DNA of 64,000 nt, taken from assembly GCA_018105865.1 (NCBI GenBank), contig CM030834.1:1539173-1603172 (forward strand). Reading direction: 5' to 3'. Below are positions 46,450 through 58,398 of the stretch, piece by piece. The notes beneath the pieces are model-generated. The model saw only the letters and a program-made list of their open reading frames with translations, was not told the DNA's origin and searched no databases. The stretch's first letter is position 1. Each line of letters opens with the position of its first letter. The stretch comes from Metaphire vulgaris (taxonomy: Eukaryota > Annelida > Clitellata > Crassiclitellata > Megascolecidae). Position numbers and translations under genes: made by a program.

Positions 46450-48014
46450 CCTAGCTTAGCCTACACTACACCCGGTATCAAGCTCAAATATCCCTCCTAT
46501 CATAATCAAAACGACTGTTCACTGCCATAACCTTCTTACCCAAAATTCAACGCATTCCACTCAACATCTTTGTCTGAAATATGCCTAATTATTTTCTCTA
46601 CCTCATAAACACATTTTAAAGCAGTGTTTTGATGTTCTTGGTATTGGACCAGTAATTACTCGTCTAGTTAACTTATCTCTTTCGTCGGGTACCTTCCCGT
46701 CAACCTATGCTAGTGCCCACGGCCGCCCATTACTGAAAAACCAATACCCGATCAATGTTCCCTCCAAGGATTGATGGCACGTGTGCAAAATCAAAAACTC
46801 GTGAGCAGAGTTTTACAACATAAATGTTTTGTGTGCAAGTTGTTTTACAACCAAGACACAATAGAAATATTCTAATTTATTTACCGTCTTCTTTTATCTG
46901 TTTTCATTGCAAAAACATTGTGATTATTGATGCTTTCAGTAGGCATCAAGTATTACATTGTAAATGAAAAGCTCGACAAAGCTAGGTATAATTTAAGTAA
47001 GTAAGTATACAAAATCTCGTGAATTTCTATAGCGCTTTCTAGGGCTGAAGCTTAGCGGTCAGCCGGGCAAAATCAATTTCAGAGATCAGTCAGACTTAAA
47101 GTGGGGAAGCAGCAAGGCAGACTATGATAAAGAAACAGAAAGAGACGTAATTTAACTCTAGGTCTTAAAATACTAAGGATTTTATTGCCGAAGAAAAATC
47201 GTCCTTAAAACTGCTTTAATTTCATAGTATAGCGAAAATACAGCAGACCATTGTATTTGAAAAGATGTAGAGACTAAAGAAAGTCCAGTTGTACTTCGAC
47301 TCGTGCAGCAACTCACGAGATCAGCATAAGACGAATAGTGCCAGCCGATGTTAATATGGAACATATTAAATAATCTAGGTATAGCAACGGTCTGCAGTAA
47401 CTACTAAATTTCTGGATGAAACGGCAATGGCGTGAGATTAAAGCATAGGCGAAAACAGCCTAAATTGTAAAATGCAATTATAATTTATAACGCCAAAAAC
47501 TAAATGTCAACCAAATGAGAACACACCGATATAATCCAGTGGATAATTCTAAAATATAATGGGTTAATATTGCGGTAAGTAGGCCAACACATTTTAATTC
47601 AAAAAATCCAGAATGTATTAAGTAAAATTTGCGATTAAGATTCAGCGAAATTTAAAACTTGAAGCAAAATCCAACCAGCAGAAGACAAAGAATAAGAAAT
47701 TATTAAAAATTTGAATTCTTCTAGTCTGCGTCACTGCTTCCCCCAAACCCTAATGACGTAAGACCACCGCGGGAAAATGGGCGTCACTGCCTAACTGCGC
47801 AATAATACAAATCAACGACATAGGCCTATATAGGCCTACAGAGTAAACAGTAAAGTAACAGTAAAGATTTTGCGCTTTAACCAAATGAAACGAGATAAAC
47901 TGAAATTGCATAAACCGGTTTTCTTATATTAACTTAATTTCAAAGTGTCAGTGTAGGCTAATAATTTAATAAAGGTATGCTTAGTGTTATCGTTTCGAAA
48001 ACTTTGCTCTTGTG
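46450..48014. other. Non-coding interval with element ends
   Basis: Contains an hAT-like end at about 46754 (CAATGTTCCCTCCAAGG) and an inverted (GTAA)n LINE tail at 46985-47040. The rest, 47040-48010, shows nothing recognisable. Confidence 0.55.
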
Positions 48015-48280
48015 CAGTGGCGTAACGTGGGGAGGGGGGCGGGGGGCACTTTGTTGACAGCCCCCCGGGCCCCGGGCGAGGGGGGCCCCCGAAGAGGGGT
48101 CTAAGCTAGGGTTAGGTTAGGGTTAACCCTAGAAATGATGTGCTGACAACCTTTTTTTGGTCGTCAGGATGAAAAAGGAGGCGATAACGTTTTTTTTGCT
48201 CGTCAGCTCGTCAGCTCGAAACTCTGGGGCCCCCATGGCAAAGATGCCCCCGGGCCCCCAAAAGTCACGCTACGCCACTG
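48015..48280. mobile_element. hAT-type MITE, CAGTGGCGTA family
   Basis: Ends CAGTGGCGTAACG and CGCTACGCCACTG; flanks CTCTTGTG and CTGTTGTG (7 of 8). The body is rich in GGGCCCC and includes a short TTAGGGTT-like stretch, which is not telomeric. Confidence 0.88.
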
Positions 48281-48414
48281 CTGTTGTGTCCGATTATCCG
48301 ATCGTCAAAATTATTTAAAAATTAAAAATGACATTTATTTATTAGATTTCAGCTCCTTTCGTTAAATTAGTTAGCTTTTATATAGTAGGCCTACAACGAT
48401 TTTACTGTTATTTT

Positions 48415-48560
48415 GGCGGAGCGGAAGATGGCAGAGTGGGTTACGCGCTGGAGCGACAGGATGACGTTGCGGGTTCAAGCTCAGTTTGCGCCCCTAGTGG
48501 CTCTCACACAGGCAGTAATGCCTCATAAGCCAACTTTAAAATCACACTAGGTTTGTTGGG
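48415..48560 (+). repeat. tRNA-derived SINE with LINE-like tail
   Basis: Box-A-like GATGGCAGAGTGGGTTACGC and box-B-like GCGGGTTCAAGCTC mark a tRNA-derived head. The tail CACACAGGCAGTAATGCCTC...TTTAAAATCACAC resembles the 3' end of the CR1-like copy at 60043-60090. Not a functional tRNA gene. Confidence 0.65.
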
Positions 48561-49035
48561 CATTTAGGTCGTAATTCGCATCATTGCATAGCATCTCATG
48601 ATCTCCAGTCCTAAGGATTACCTGAATCTATAGTTTAGTTTAAAAGAGATAATTTATCAAAACAATTGCATGTTACAAGTTTGATATCCGAAAATGTGAC
48701 TCAATAGGCCCTACAATTGCGTCCAGTTACGTCCAGCATCGCAGTTTCTACAGAAATCTCCATCAACTAATCCCACTGGAAATGATTACTTTACCCCATG
48801 AATGATTGCCGCCTATGGTAACGAGATGACAACACCGCGTACTAAGAAACAGGACAAAAAAGAATATTAATTACTTGACGGAAGTGGTTTTGCAGGTTTA
48901 CGCTTGAAGAGTTTCATATTGTTCTAGCGTTGCGTTTAGAGCTACCGCAGGGTCTGCGACGGCAGTTCTTCATTACTTATATTCTCCTTGATCTTTATTT
49001 TAATATTTCAAATCAATGACACGACTTTTGCCATA

Positions 49036-50066
<1,031 letters not shown>

Positions 50067-50563
50067 GTGCAGATATTGTAGAGTGCGAATAATAAACAAG
50101 AAAACTTTATATAGCGTGAGAGTATTGAAATTGCTAATTAATTGATTAACGAATAAAATGCATAGTAAAAAGAACATCATTATAGATAATTTATAGCCAA
50201 TACAATGTTTAATAATGTAAACAAAAGATACCAAAAGGGAGTAAACTCCCGCCAGTAGGTGCCTTGAATAAAGTAATTAATTTGAAATATGTAAGTAACA
50301 GTTAGATCGTATTAAAGCAGACAAATTTATTAATTAAAGGCAACGGATAATAGCCTACTCGATTTATAAACATCTCTCGATTCTCTTATTCCCGCAGCGT
50401 TTGCAGTTTGCTCATGTCTGAAATTCTTCGAAGCATAAAATGTGCATTTATCAGTAAAAATTCAACATTTCGTTAGAAATAAGTTCCTGGCTGGCAGGTA
50501 GAGCGACATTCGTAAGTATGCTTAATGAACTGAATAATTTTGGCCGGGACATAGAGAATGTGC

Positions 50564-50700
50564 TCATGGAATAATTTCAACATGATCAGTTATTTCAATA
50601 GGTTTATTGTCCTGAAGCAAATCTTGGTAGTCACGGACCGATAAGTCAGTCTCTCCATTGTTTAGATCTTCGTAATCAGACGACTCTGCAATGTCTGTCA
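50564..50700 (-). CDS. Gene Y, terminal exon
   Basis: Acceptor TATCTTTCAG; phase 1; stop TGA at 50564-50566. It encodes the tail with YEDL and YQDL separated by 11 residues. Confidence 0.72.
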
Positions 50701-51300
50701 CTGAAAGATAATTGAAACTGATTTCAAGTAAGAATTAGTGTTATAAACTTAAAATCTGACAATCGCAAAGAAATGTAAATAGGCGATTTTACAAGTTTAG
50801 ATGAGATTTTAATACCAAAGACTAGAGTCTTGGAAATATATAAAAACAACATAGACCCTATCCAATGACGCAATTAAGAGCTTCTATTTGTACACTGTCC
50901 ACACACAAAACAATTTTTCCATTTGCCAAATGCTGAGACCATGTTTTGATTATAACAACGTGTTACTATAAACAAACCTTCAAGTGTTTTCTTGTTATTT
51001 CTGACGTGCAATCGATTAAGTTTAATGTAGAAAAAGATGATCAGAAACAGAGCAACTGCTACTATGGTCCAGATGGTTATCAGAGAAGCGCAAAGTCCAA
51101 TCCACGTCTGGCATTGCGACTTCGATCCTGCAAACACTTAACAAAGATTTTTAAAAACTAAAGAAGAATAATTATTTCTGCGTTCTTTCATCTGAAACTC
51201 AAATGTTTTGCGTTTTCCGAAGGTGCCCTCTCACACAGGGCAGACCCTACTGAATGACTCTAAACCCTGCTATTATTGTTATATTGTTATAATTGTTATG

Positions 51301-51389
<89 letters not shown>

Positions 51390-51408
51390 TTAGTAGTAGT
51401 AGTAGTAC

Positions 51409-51443
<35 letters not shown>

Positions 51444-51487
51444 CCCGGTAGTAGTAGTAGTAGTCGTAGTAGTAGTAGTAGTACCCG

Positions 51488-51544
<57 letters not shown>

Positions 51545-51957
51545 TAGTACTAGGCTCCAGTGTTGGAGTTGTGAAATTTGAGCTGGGGTGGGGGGGGTTC
51601 AGGACTGACATTCAATGAATGACAGAGACTGCATGTACCCAATATCCGATTTTTGTGAGGGTTGCAAAGTTAGCAGGGGGTTCAACCCCCAACCCCCTCG
51701 GCAACTCCAACACTGCTAGGCTAATTAGGCTTATTACTATATTCTTCTTGTGGATTAATTACTGTCTACAAAAGAGCTTAGGATAACATATAATTATAAG
51801 AGCTTATTTGAATTTATTAATTATTATCAGTTCTGAATGCGATGCTTTCTAGCAGGTTTCGACAGAAAAGACTTCTAAGTTTCCGAGCCAATCATCAACT
51901 TCTACAACGCCGCAAATCATAATATAATCACACAAGAAACAAATAGAAATTCAGTAT

Positions 51958-52046
<89 letters not shown>

Positions 52047-52958
52047 TAACCAGACAATCAGGGTTTAATCTAGGCCGTTTCCGGGAGAAAATTGTCCTTC
52101 CTTCCGGACATTTCAAATTCTCCCGGGAAATTTTGGCATACTACATCAACTAACAGCAGTCCCCGAGAAGAATTACCCTCCGGCTTTGTCAGTTTCCCCC
52201 CGGCGTTGTCAGTTTTCCCCCGGAGTCCAGGGGTCTAGATTAAACACTGCAGACAATAGTCTACGGATGAAGATCAGCAGAAGCCAACATAACCTAATGG
52301 ACTACGTAATATACCTATAAAACAACCTTAGATGTCAAACACGTTTTTACGTCCTAAAACGCGTAGGCTTATTTGTGCGTTTGTAATAGATAATAAATAG
52401 GGGTGGGAAGTTAGCAGAGTGGCAATAACGCTGGACGATGGAGCGGAAGGTCGCGGGTTCAATTCCCGCAGGAGCCCTAATGTCGACTCAGCCTTAGTCG
52501 CTAGAGGGCGGTGGTAAACTGAGGAGCAGCGTTAAGCTGCGAGGTAAAACGTGGATTTGAGGAAAGTAATGGCAACCTACTCCAGATTAATGGATTATAC
52601 CACTTACGTTGCTGATTGCCCAGGCCGGAGATAAGAGCCGGAACCCAACGCTCGGACTCGTGGGTACGGGTACGGTAAGGAAGTTTCTGCACGGGTACGT
52701 GTAGGGTAGGCATTTTGCTGTACCCGCACATCTCTAGTGTACAAGTCACCAATAAAAGACGTGTACGAAATGAAGCAGCGATTGATTGAAGCGTTGGGAT
52801 TACTATAGATAGCTATTACAGGACATTTGATCTTAGACTAACTTATTTTTAATTTAACTTGTAGTCCTGCATTAACGCATTTATTTCCTACCTTCAGCGA
52901 TAAGAAGAAGAGAAGCGAAGATGTAAGAAATAAGCGGTAACGAATAATTCTTGTTCAT
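50564..52958 (-). CDS. Gene Y: short single-pass membrane protein with ITAM-like tail
   Basis: Three phase-1 exons: 52892-52958 (signal peptide MNKNYSLPLISYIFASLLLI), 50978-51127 and 50564-50700. They give 117 residues if joined directly. The middle exon encodes a short SKSQCQTW ectodomain with one Cys, a hydrophobic span (WIGLCASLITIWTIVAVALF and onward) and a basic KLNRLHVRNNKK stop-transfer. The tail has YEDL-x11-YQDL, which fits the ITAM spacing rule (YxxL/I-x6-12-YxxL/I), and ends DHVEIIP. A minimal ectodomain with Cys, one membrane span and an ITAM is the layout of adaptors such as DAP12 or FcR gamma. However, phase-1 introns also flank Ig-type exons, which may be missing here. All splice signals are canonical. 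No known orthologue recognised. Confidence 0.68.
50978..51127 (-). CDS. Gene Y, transmembrane exon
   Basis: Acceptor TTTGCAG, donor GTTTGT, phase 1 at both ends. Encodes a hydrophobic span of about 23-26 residues preceded by a Cys and followed by Lys/Arg residues. Confidence 0.72.
51304..51550. repeat. (TTA)n-(GTA)n microsatellite
   Basis: TTA triplets pass into imperfect GTA triplets with CCCGGTA interruptions. Lies in the first intron of gene Y. Confidence 0.95.
51558..51715. mobile_element. hAT-type MITE, CAGTGTTGGAGTTG family, copy 2
   Basis: Ends CAGTGTTGGAGTTG and CAACTCCAACACTG; flanks CTAGGCTC and CTAGGCTA (7 of 8). Inverted relative to copy 1 at 10070-10249. Confidence 0.9.
51957..52042. 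repeat. (GAT)n microsatellite
   Basis: GAT triplets with one GGT interruption. Confidence 0.96.
52059..52249. mobile_element. hAT-type MITE, TTTAATCTAG family, copy 1
   Basis: Ends CAGGGTTTAATCTAG and CTAGATTAAACACTG; exact 8-bp duplication CAGACAAT. A second copy lies inverted at 55717-55884. Confidence 0.95.
52405..52500 (+). repeat. tRNA-derived SINE
   Basis: TTAGCAGAGTGGCAATAACG (box A-like) and GGTCGCGGGTTCAATTCCCG (box B with T-arm pairing), followed by a non-tRNA body. It resembles the SINE head at 48415. Confidence 0.65.
52892..52958 (-). CDS. Gene Y, signal-peptide exon
   Basis: ATG to GAAG|GTAGGAAAT in phase 1. Near-copy of the exon at 26461-26521 (gene X). Confidence 0.7.
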
Positions 52959-53459
52959 TTTGGTTCTGTTGAAGATAAGCAATCTCTCGCATTCGCCACA
53001 AGTATCCTATGCTACATATAGTGCTGATTTGCCCTACTACTATCGTCTAGGCTACTTGTCTCTGTCCTATTTTGCTTTTTAGTCTGCCTACTTTAGGCAA
53101 TAGCTTTTTGGGCACCTATACAAGAGTCACAAGATCCTGTTGGATTTAAACGCTTGGCATAGTCTATCCGATTAGGAGCTTTCATAACAAGAGTGTTATA
53201 TTTGAGGCCTAATTATAGATCTGAAAATTTACACTATATGAACGACCTACAGTGTACTATCAGCAAAGCTCAACACGCCAAAAGTGAAGGCATATTTCTT
53301 CTCTTCCCGGTCATTTTTTGTGCTTCGCATTCAGACATTGCCAAAATGAGTTCACCAGAGAAATCGAAAGAGAAACGATGCATCGAGCAGAGTCAGTTTA
53401 TTTTTGGTCATAACGAACTGATTAAATTGTATTTGCAATCTAGGGACTGAGATAGACAA

Positions 53460-53520
53460 CAGTGGCTTTTACACTGGCCTATTTGGCTTCCTAACCCACT
53501 TAGAATCATATTATTATAAA
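53460..53520 (+). repeat. CR1-like LINE 3' tail
   Basis: GTGGCTTTTACACTGGCCTA...ACTTAGAATCATATTATTATAA matches the 3' end of the CR1-like copy at 58779-60105 (GTGGTTTTCACACAGGCTTA...AAAATCACAATATTATTAAT). Confidence 0.6.
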
Positions 53521-53655
53521 CGTCAAAAGTAGGGTTGCCAGATTTCCAAAGTCGAAATACGGGAGATTGTTACCGCGATCAATGCGCCCACTCCACGGTC
53601 CAGTTCATCGCGAATTATTATGGCTAGAGCTATACTACACAACAGTACTATAGAG

Positions 53656-54021
53656 CAGTGGCGTAGCCAGGATTTACGGAAGGGGAGTTTTTGGTTTTGG
53701 TCATGGTCAACTGTGAAAACCTGTGAAAAAATCTTGACAAACCAAAAAGGTTCGTCCGCTCACACTGACCCCTTGTTTTCCTCTTTTTCTTCATTAGTGT
53801 TGGCAAGCAAAAAAAGTCAACGCCTTAATTAACTACATTATTTCTTCAATTTCTTGAATTCGTACCGTTGTTAAGAAATTTTTTACTCCGGCAACCCCAC
53901 GAGAGGGGTTGATCCACAAATCCGCATTCCGAGAATAAAAATGCGTGAAACAATGAAAAATCTTTTTGTGACAGCCAAGGGGTTTAACCCCCAAACCCTT
54001 CTCCCCTCGGCTGCGTCACTG
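53656..54021. mobile_element. hAT-type MITE, CAGTGGCGTA family, perfect duplication
   Basis: Ends CAGTGGCGTAGCCAGG and CCCTCGGCTGCGTCACTG; CTATAGAG is repeated exactly on both sides. Confidence 0.95.
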
Positions 54022-55716
54022 CTATAGAGCATAGACTAGGAAAAAGCAGTGTACAACACTGTTCAATGCACTGCATCATCTGTATGTAGTGAATTAATAT
54101 TACAAACAAGTTATTGGCTAATAATATTATTATCATAGACCTCCCAACGTGTCCTAAGTTCCTATTCCTGCAGTTAAAGTAAGTAAGAAGCGGAGGGGCA
54201 TTGCTGCCTGCCTCAGAAGCCTCTATTATCTTGTTTGTTATTGTACTAAACTGTACTAATGACTTTTATTTGACGTTTTATCACGCCAGAAAATGTAATA
54301 TTGTTTCGATTTTAAACTGAGTCTCAATGAAGTCTATCGACCTAGCCAAATACGGGAGATTTAGTCTCCCGCGTGGCATCCGTCCGGGAGGCGGGAGACT
54401 GGGGCTGAAATACGGGAGCCTCCCGTGAAATACGGGAGATCTGGCAACCCTAGTCAAAAGTAGCCTACTTTCATGATGTTATAATTTTGAAAAAGAACGA
54501 TAGCACTACGGTACACGACTTCAATAATGCAATATATTATTCGCCATCTGGACTAACTGTACATATTTACATGCCTTATCTTGTTGTTATTTCATGTACC
54601 TTTGGTTCGGCTGGTGGTGTTAGTATTGGTCTATAACTAAATATTATCATGTGGCTCTAGTATATTATATCTAATGATTTATATATTATTATTATTGTTA
54701 TTGATGGCTCTACCGGCACACATAATTTGAGAACAAAGTCTGCTAATGCTAAAATAATGAAGTGCTGCTTAATATTTCGGAAGGCTCCCGCGGACCCCCG
54801 CCATATCCTCCGCGGACCCCCTTCGGTCGGCGGACCACAGTTTAGGAACCGCTGCTCTAGATCACTTAATCCACTGAGACGTATTGGACGAAAGGCATAA
54901 TAAATAGAAAGGAATAGTACTGGTTTAGTTTTAGAAGCATCATAAACCCGTGAGGTGGATGACAAAATAGACTGCGTTTGAATTAATCGTCAAAACTGAA
55001 ATGACTTTCGCAGACGTCAGCACCTCTCGGTTTCTGTTTTTCTCACATCTGAACTCACTTTGAGTATAATTACCTAGTGGAGCGAAAGAAATGTTAACTG
55101 AACGTAGAGTCTATGAGTCTTTATCGAGCTTTAGACCGAAAAGGCCTATATATGAAAGGAAATTATTAGAGACTATTCTGAATATCCCAGACAATGTATA
55201 GAGCCTAACCGAAAACAGCCAAGCGAATAGGAAAGAGTATATTTTTCAATCGGCAAATAGGCAACCGGATACAAATACACTGATGTCGATCACGTGACGT
55301 TTAGTCCTAATAGGCTTCTAAGGCCCTTCCGTCTCAGGGTTGCTCGATAAAACTGGTACCGCCCTGTTTCACTGCAAATATTTGCATAACTCCTGTGTCA
55401 AAATGCATGAAATTTGGTGTATAGTACCTCAGTAGTATTGTATACCGAATGAGGTTTAAGCGTTACTTTCAAAATCCAAAGTGCAGCGGAGCCAAAACCA
55501 TTCTATGGTAGGATGCGTTCATCAAAAGTATGAGCTACCATTTTTATTGCTAAATTTAGTAGGCTTAACCAGTAAAAAGAGTGAGAAATGCCAATCTGTC
55601 ATTATTTCATTTTCAAATTGACTGCAATATGTCTGTGGTTTGTCTTCATGGCTCCATATTAATTCCTGAAAAGCTTTGATATTGGTTCCCGTCGGGATAG
55701 AGCGCGGACAATCACT
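54022..55716. other. Intergenic interval between genes Y and Z, first part
   Basis: Contains a CGGGAG-rich repeat at about 54355-54440, an hAT-like right end at about 54780-54858 (GGACCACAGTTTAGGAACCG, then CTG) and otherwise unassigned sequence. No coding signal. Confidence 0.55.
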
Positions 55717-55884
55717 CAGTGTTTAATCTAGACTCTGGACTCCGGGGGAAACTGACAAGGCCGTGGAGGAAGTCAGCCAGGGGCTGCCGTTAGTTGATGT
55801 AGTATGCCAAAATTTCCAGGGGGAATTTGAAATTTCCGGGAGGAAGGGCAATTTCCTCCCGGAAACGGCCTAGATTAACCCCTG
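55717..55884. mobile_element. hAT-type MITE, TTTAATCTAG family, copy 2
   Basis: Ends CAGTGTTTAATCTAGAC and CCTAGATTAACCCCTG; exact 8-bp duplication CAATCACT. Confidence 0.95.
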
Positions 55885-57310
55885 CAATCACTGCCTTTGC
55901 TGCCTCTCCTTCGTACCAATACTGTCGAATTTCTTCAACAGTCGTTCCAGACTCGCTCTACTCCACAATCCACATATTGCGTTGACTCTGGTTACGTCAT
56001 TGTAACGAAAGTAAAACTGATAAGAAAATTATCTGATAAATTGGGCGTTATCTAGTGATAAGTCGTGACGATTACATCGAAGTACCACCACACTCACACT
56101 GCTTCTACGCAGAACCACAATAGTCATATACCAAAAGCATTATTAGGCCACCACGTGCATTTTGTAGATCTTTTGAGGTGGAGGCGTTAAATAATCCTAT
56201 TCTGGAATCTGAATGCAGGAATTAGGATCAGCCAATGATTCTGATGCTAACTTTTCGTAATGTAGAGTCCGGTCCTGATATGGCTTGATACAGAGGTTCC
56301 CTGTCATTCGTTCATGTTTTCATCGTGAGACTGCTTTACAGAATCTGTCACAGACCACCCGCTGAAACTTAGAGAAGATCAATTCTAAACTGTGCAGCGG
56401 ATCTACTGAGGAAGCATTAAATATAAGTGGTGTTCGAGTGACTTATGGGATGCATCTATCAGTCTAACTTATAGGTGCAACCCATATTATTATTATTGAA
56501 AACATAGGTGTTGCAAACGTATAAAAAGAAATAGAAAACGGATAAAACGCGTTTTTTCTTGAAATATAAAAAACGTAGAAAAACGTAGAAAAACGTTCAT
56601 TTACTTTTTAGCCAACACAAAAAATTAACATGTTATTTTTTTACTGTGGTGACGTAATCAGTTTATAAATGAAGAAAAGCATGACAACAAGAAGCACTCA
56701 TTAGTAAAGCAGAAAACGCTAAATGTAGGCCTATTTATGTATGGTGACAATTTGTTAATAGCTTTATTGATTAAACATTAACATTCTTTATGATAGCATT
56801 TAGCCTACTAGTTCCTCAACATGCTATCGAGTATTAAAACAGACACAGGCACAGCAAACAAATATAACCGGATCAACAGTTAGTTGGGTAATTTTTAAAC
56901 ATATATAGAGACAACATTTTAATGACACAAAATATCACTGCACAAATCGATCGTCGAAAGGAAATATTGAATTGGAGTTTATTGCTAAACAATCAAAGAT
57001 AACAATGTGTCATCGGTCAAAATGGACAACCGAAACTCGATGAGTCCCGTGGGTCACATGGGTCTTGACCCATGACCCGTCAATTTAAAAAAAATGCAGC
57101 TTATGAAATTTTTAGTTCGAGCTACAGTGTAATTGACAAATAAATACTTGCAGTGCAATCTTCGAAGTTTGCATCTTTTCAAGATTATGGCGCCACTCTT
57201 GATTACTTATCGTGTTGATTATGTTTCTGATTAGTTTGTTCTGTAGTATTTTATTGTCTGCGGCAGTTATATGCTTTTAAGTACGATCGATACTCAACAT
57301 TAGCTTTGAC
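55885..57310. other. Intergenic interval between genes Y and Z, second part
   Basis: AT-rich; a tandem AAACGTAGAAA motif lies near 56570-56600. Diverged GGGTCA/TGACCC words at about 57040-57090 recur inverted near 57610-57700 and may be outer ends of an older element. No gene found. Confidence 0.5.
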
Positions 57311-57553
57311 CAGAGCCGTAACTGGGGAGGCGGTGGGGGGGGGGCAAGTCGCCCTGGGCGCCGACCAGGGGGGCGCTTTTTTGAGTGTGAATAAAAAGAT
57401 TTACTGGGTGTAAATAAAAGAAGAGCCGTGACGACTAAAAAAGGTCATCACCCCAAAAATGGAGTGTTTATTTATTTATAGGAACGGAATAAGAATTAGG
57501 GGCGCAAAATAGAAATCTTGCCCGGGCGCCGAAAACCCTAGTTACGGCTCTTG
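57311..57553. mobile_element. hAT-type MITE, CAGAGCCGTAAC family
   Basis: Ends CAGAGCCGTAACTGGGG and CCCTAGTTACGGCTCTTG; flanks GCTTTGAC and GTTTTGAC (7 of 8). Internal GGGCGCC blocks are shared with the fragment at 960-1139. Confidence 0.82.
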
Positions 57554-58273
57554 GTTTTGACATGGCTTAGCTGCTTTGAAAAGATTTCATATAGTTATTT
57601 AGTTGTCAACAATGGGTCACTTGACTCACTGATCAATTTCTCGATGGGCGACTTAGCTCATGGGTCATTTTGAGTGACTCTGTCATGTCTATGGGCAACA
57701 AGTCATGATGTCAATTTTAGCGCAGTCTAACTTGTTGATGATACTTTAAGACTAAAGCAACACTGTTTACTGTTCTGTTTATAATGAATATTCGGTTAAT
57801 TTGTAACAGGAAAGTCCCAAGGTCAGTATACGGTGTAATACACAATAAGTCTAGCGCTCTATCAGGAAGTAACAGTCTTTCAATTGATAATGTTCGCGAC
57901 TCGGTTAAGGTTCTTGGACTCTTTTTAAAACACTAAGACCGATGCTGTCATGTGTCCTGTTTCTCCTTGATTACAAATGTCTGGAGTAAAAATGTTGCCC
58001 TCCTTCATTATTTAACTTTATCTTAGACAGTTTAGTCTAATATGGAAATTTTGATTAAATTTGCTTATTTCGAACACTTTGCATGATATTAAAGAACATT
58101 CGTCAGCTTATCAATCCCATTAGACCAGTTATCAAACGCTGTACACATATATCTGGCGTGAACAAATGTCACGAGCTGCTATATGTTCCGTCTATTTTAA
58201 TGCTCGAATACAGAGTATAGATGGGCCGCGTCTTTTCGTCTATTATGTCACAATTGATGAAGTGATCTTGAGA

Positions 58274-58398
58274 TTAAGGAACAATGTTTACGTATTGACC
58301 TGTCTGAATCGAATGATCGCCTAGAATAAGTTCCTCGTATGTTCGATTAGATTCAGCGATTCTCTTCTCGTTGTCAGTCGATTCATAAGGCGGATCAG
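58274..58398 (-). CDS. Gene Z, terminal exon
   Basis: Acceptor TTTTTTGCAG, phase 1, stop TAA at 58274-58276. Confidence 0.66.

Noticed and set aside
48090..48140. TTAGGGTTAGG-like telomeric sequence
   Set aside because: A single short stretch inside an hAT MITE; not a telomere.
52405..52500. Possible tRNA gene
   Set aside because: It has box A and B motifs, but the acceptor stem does not close and a SINE body follows.
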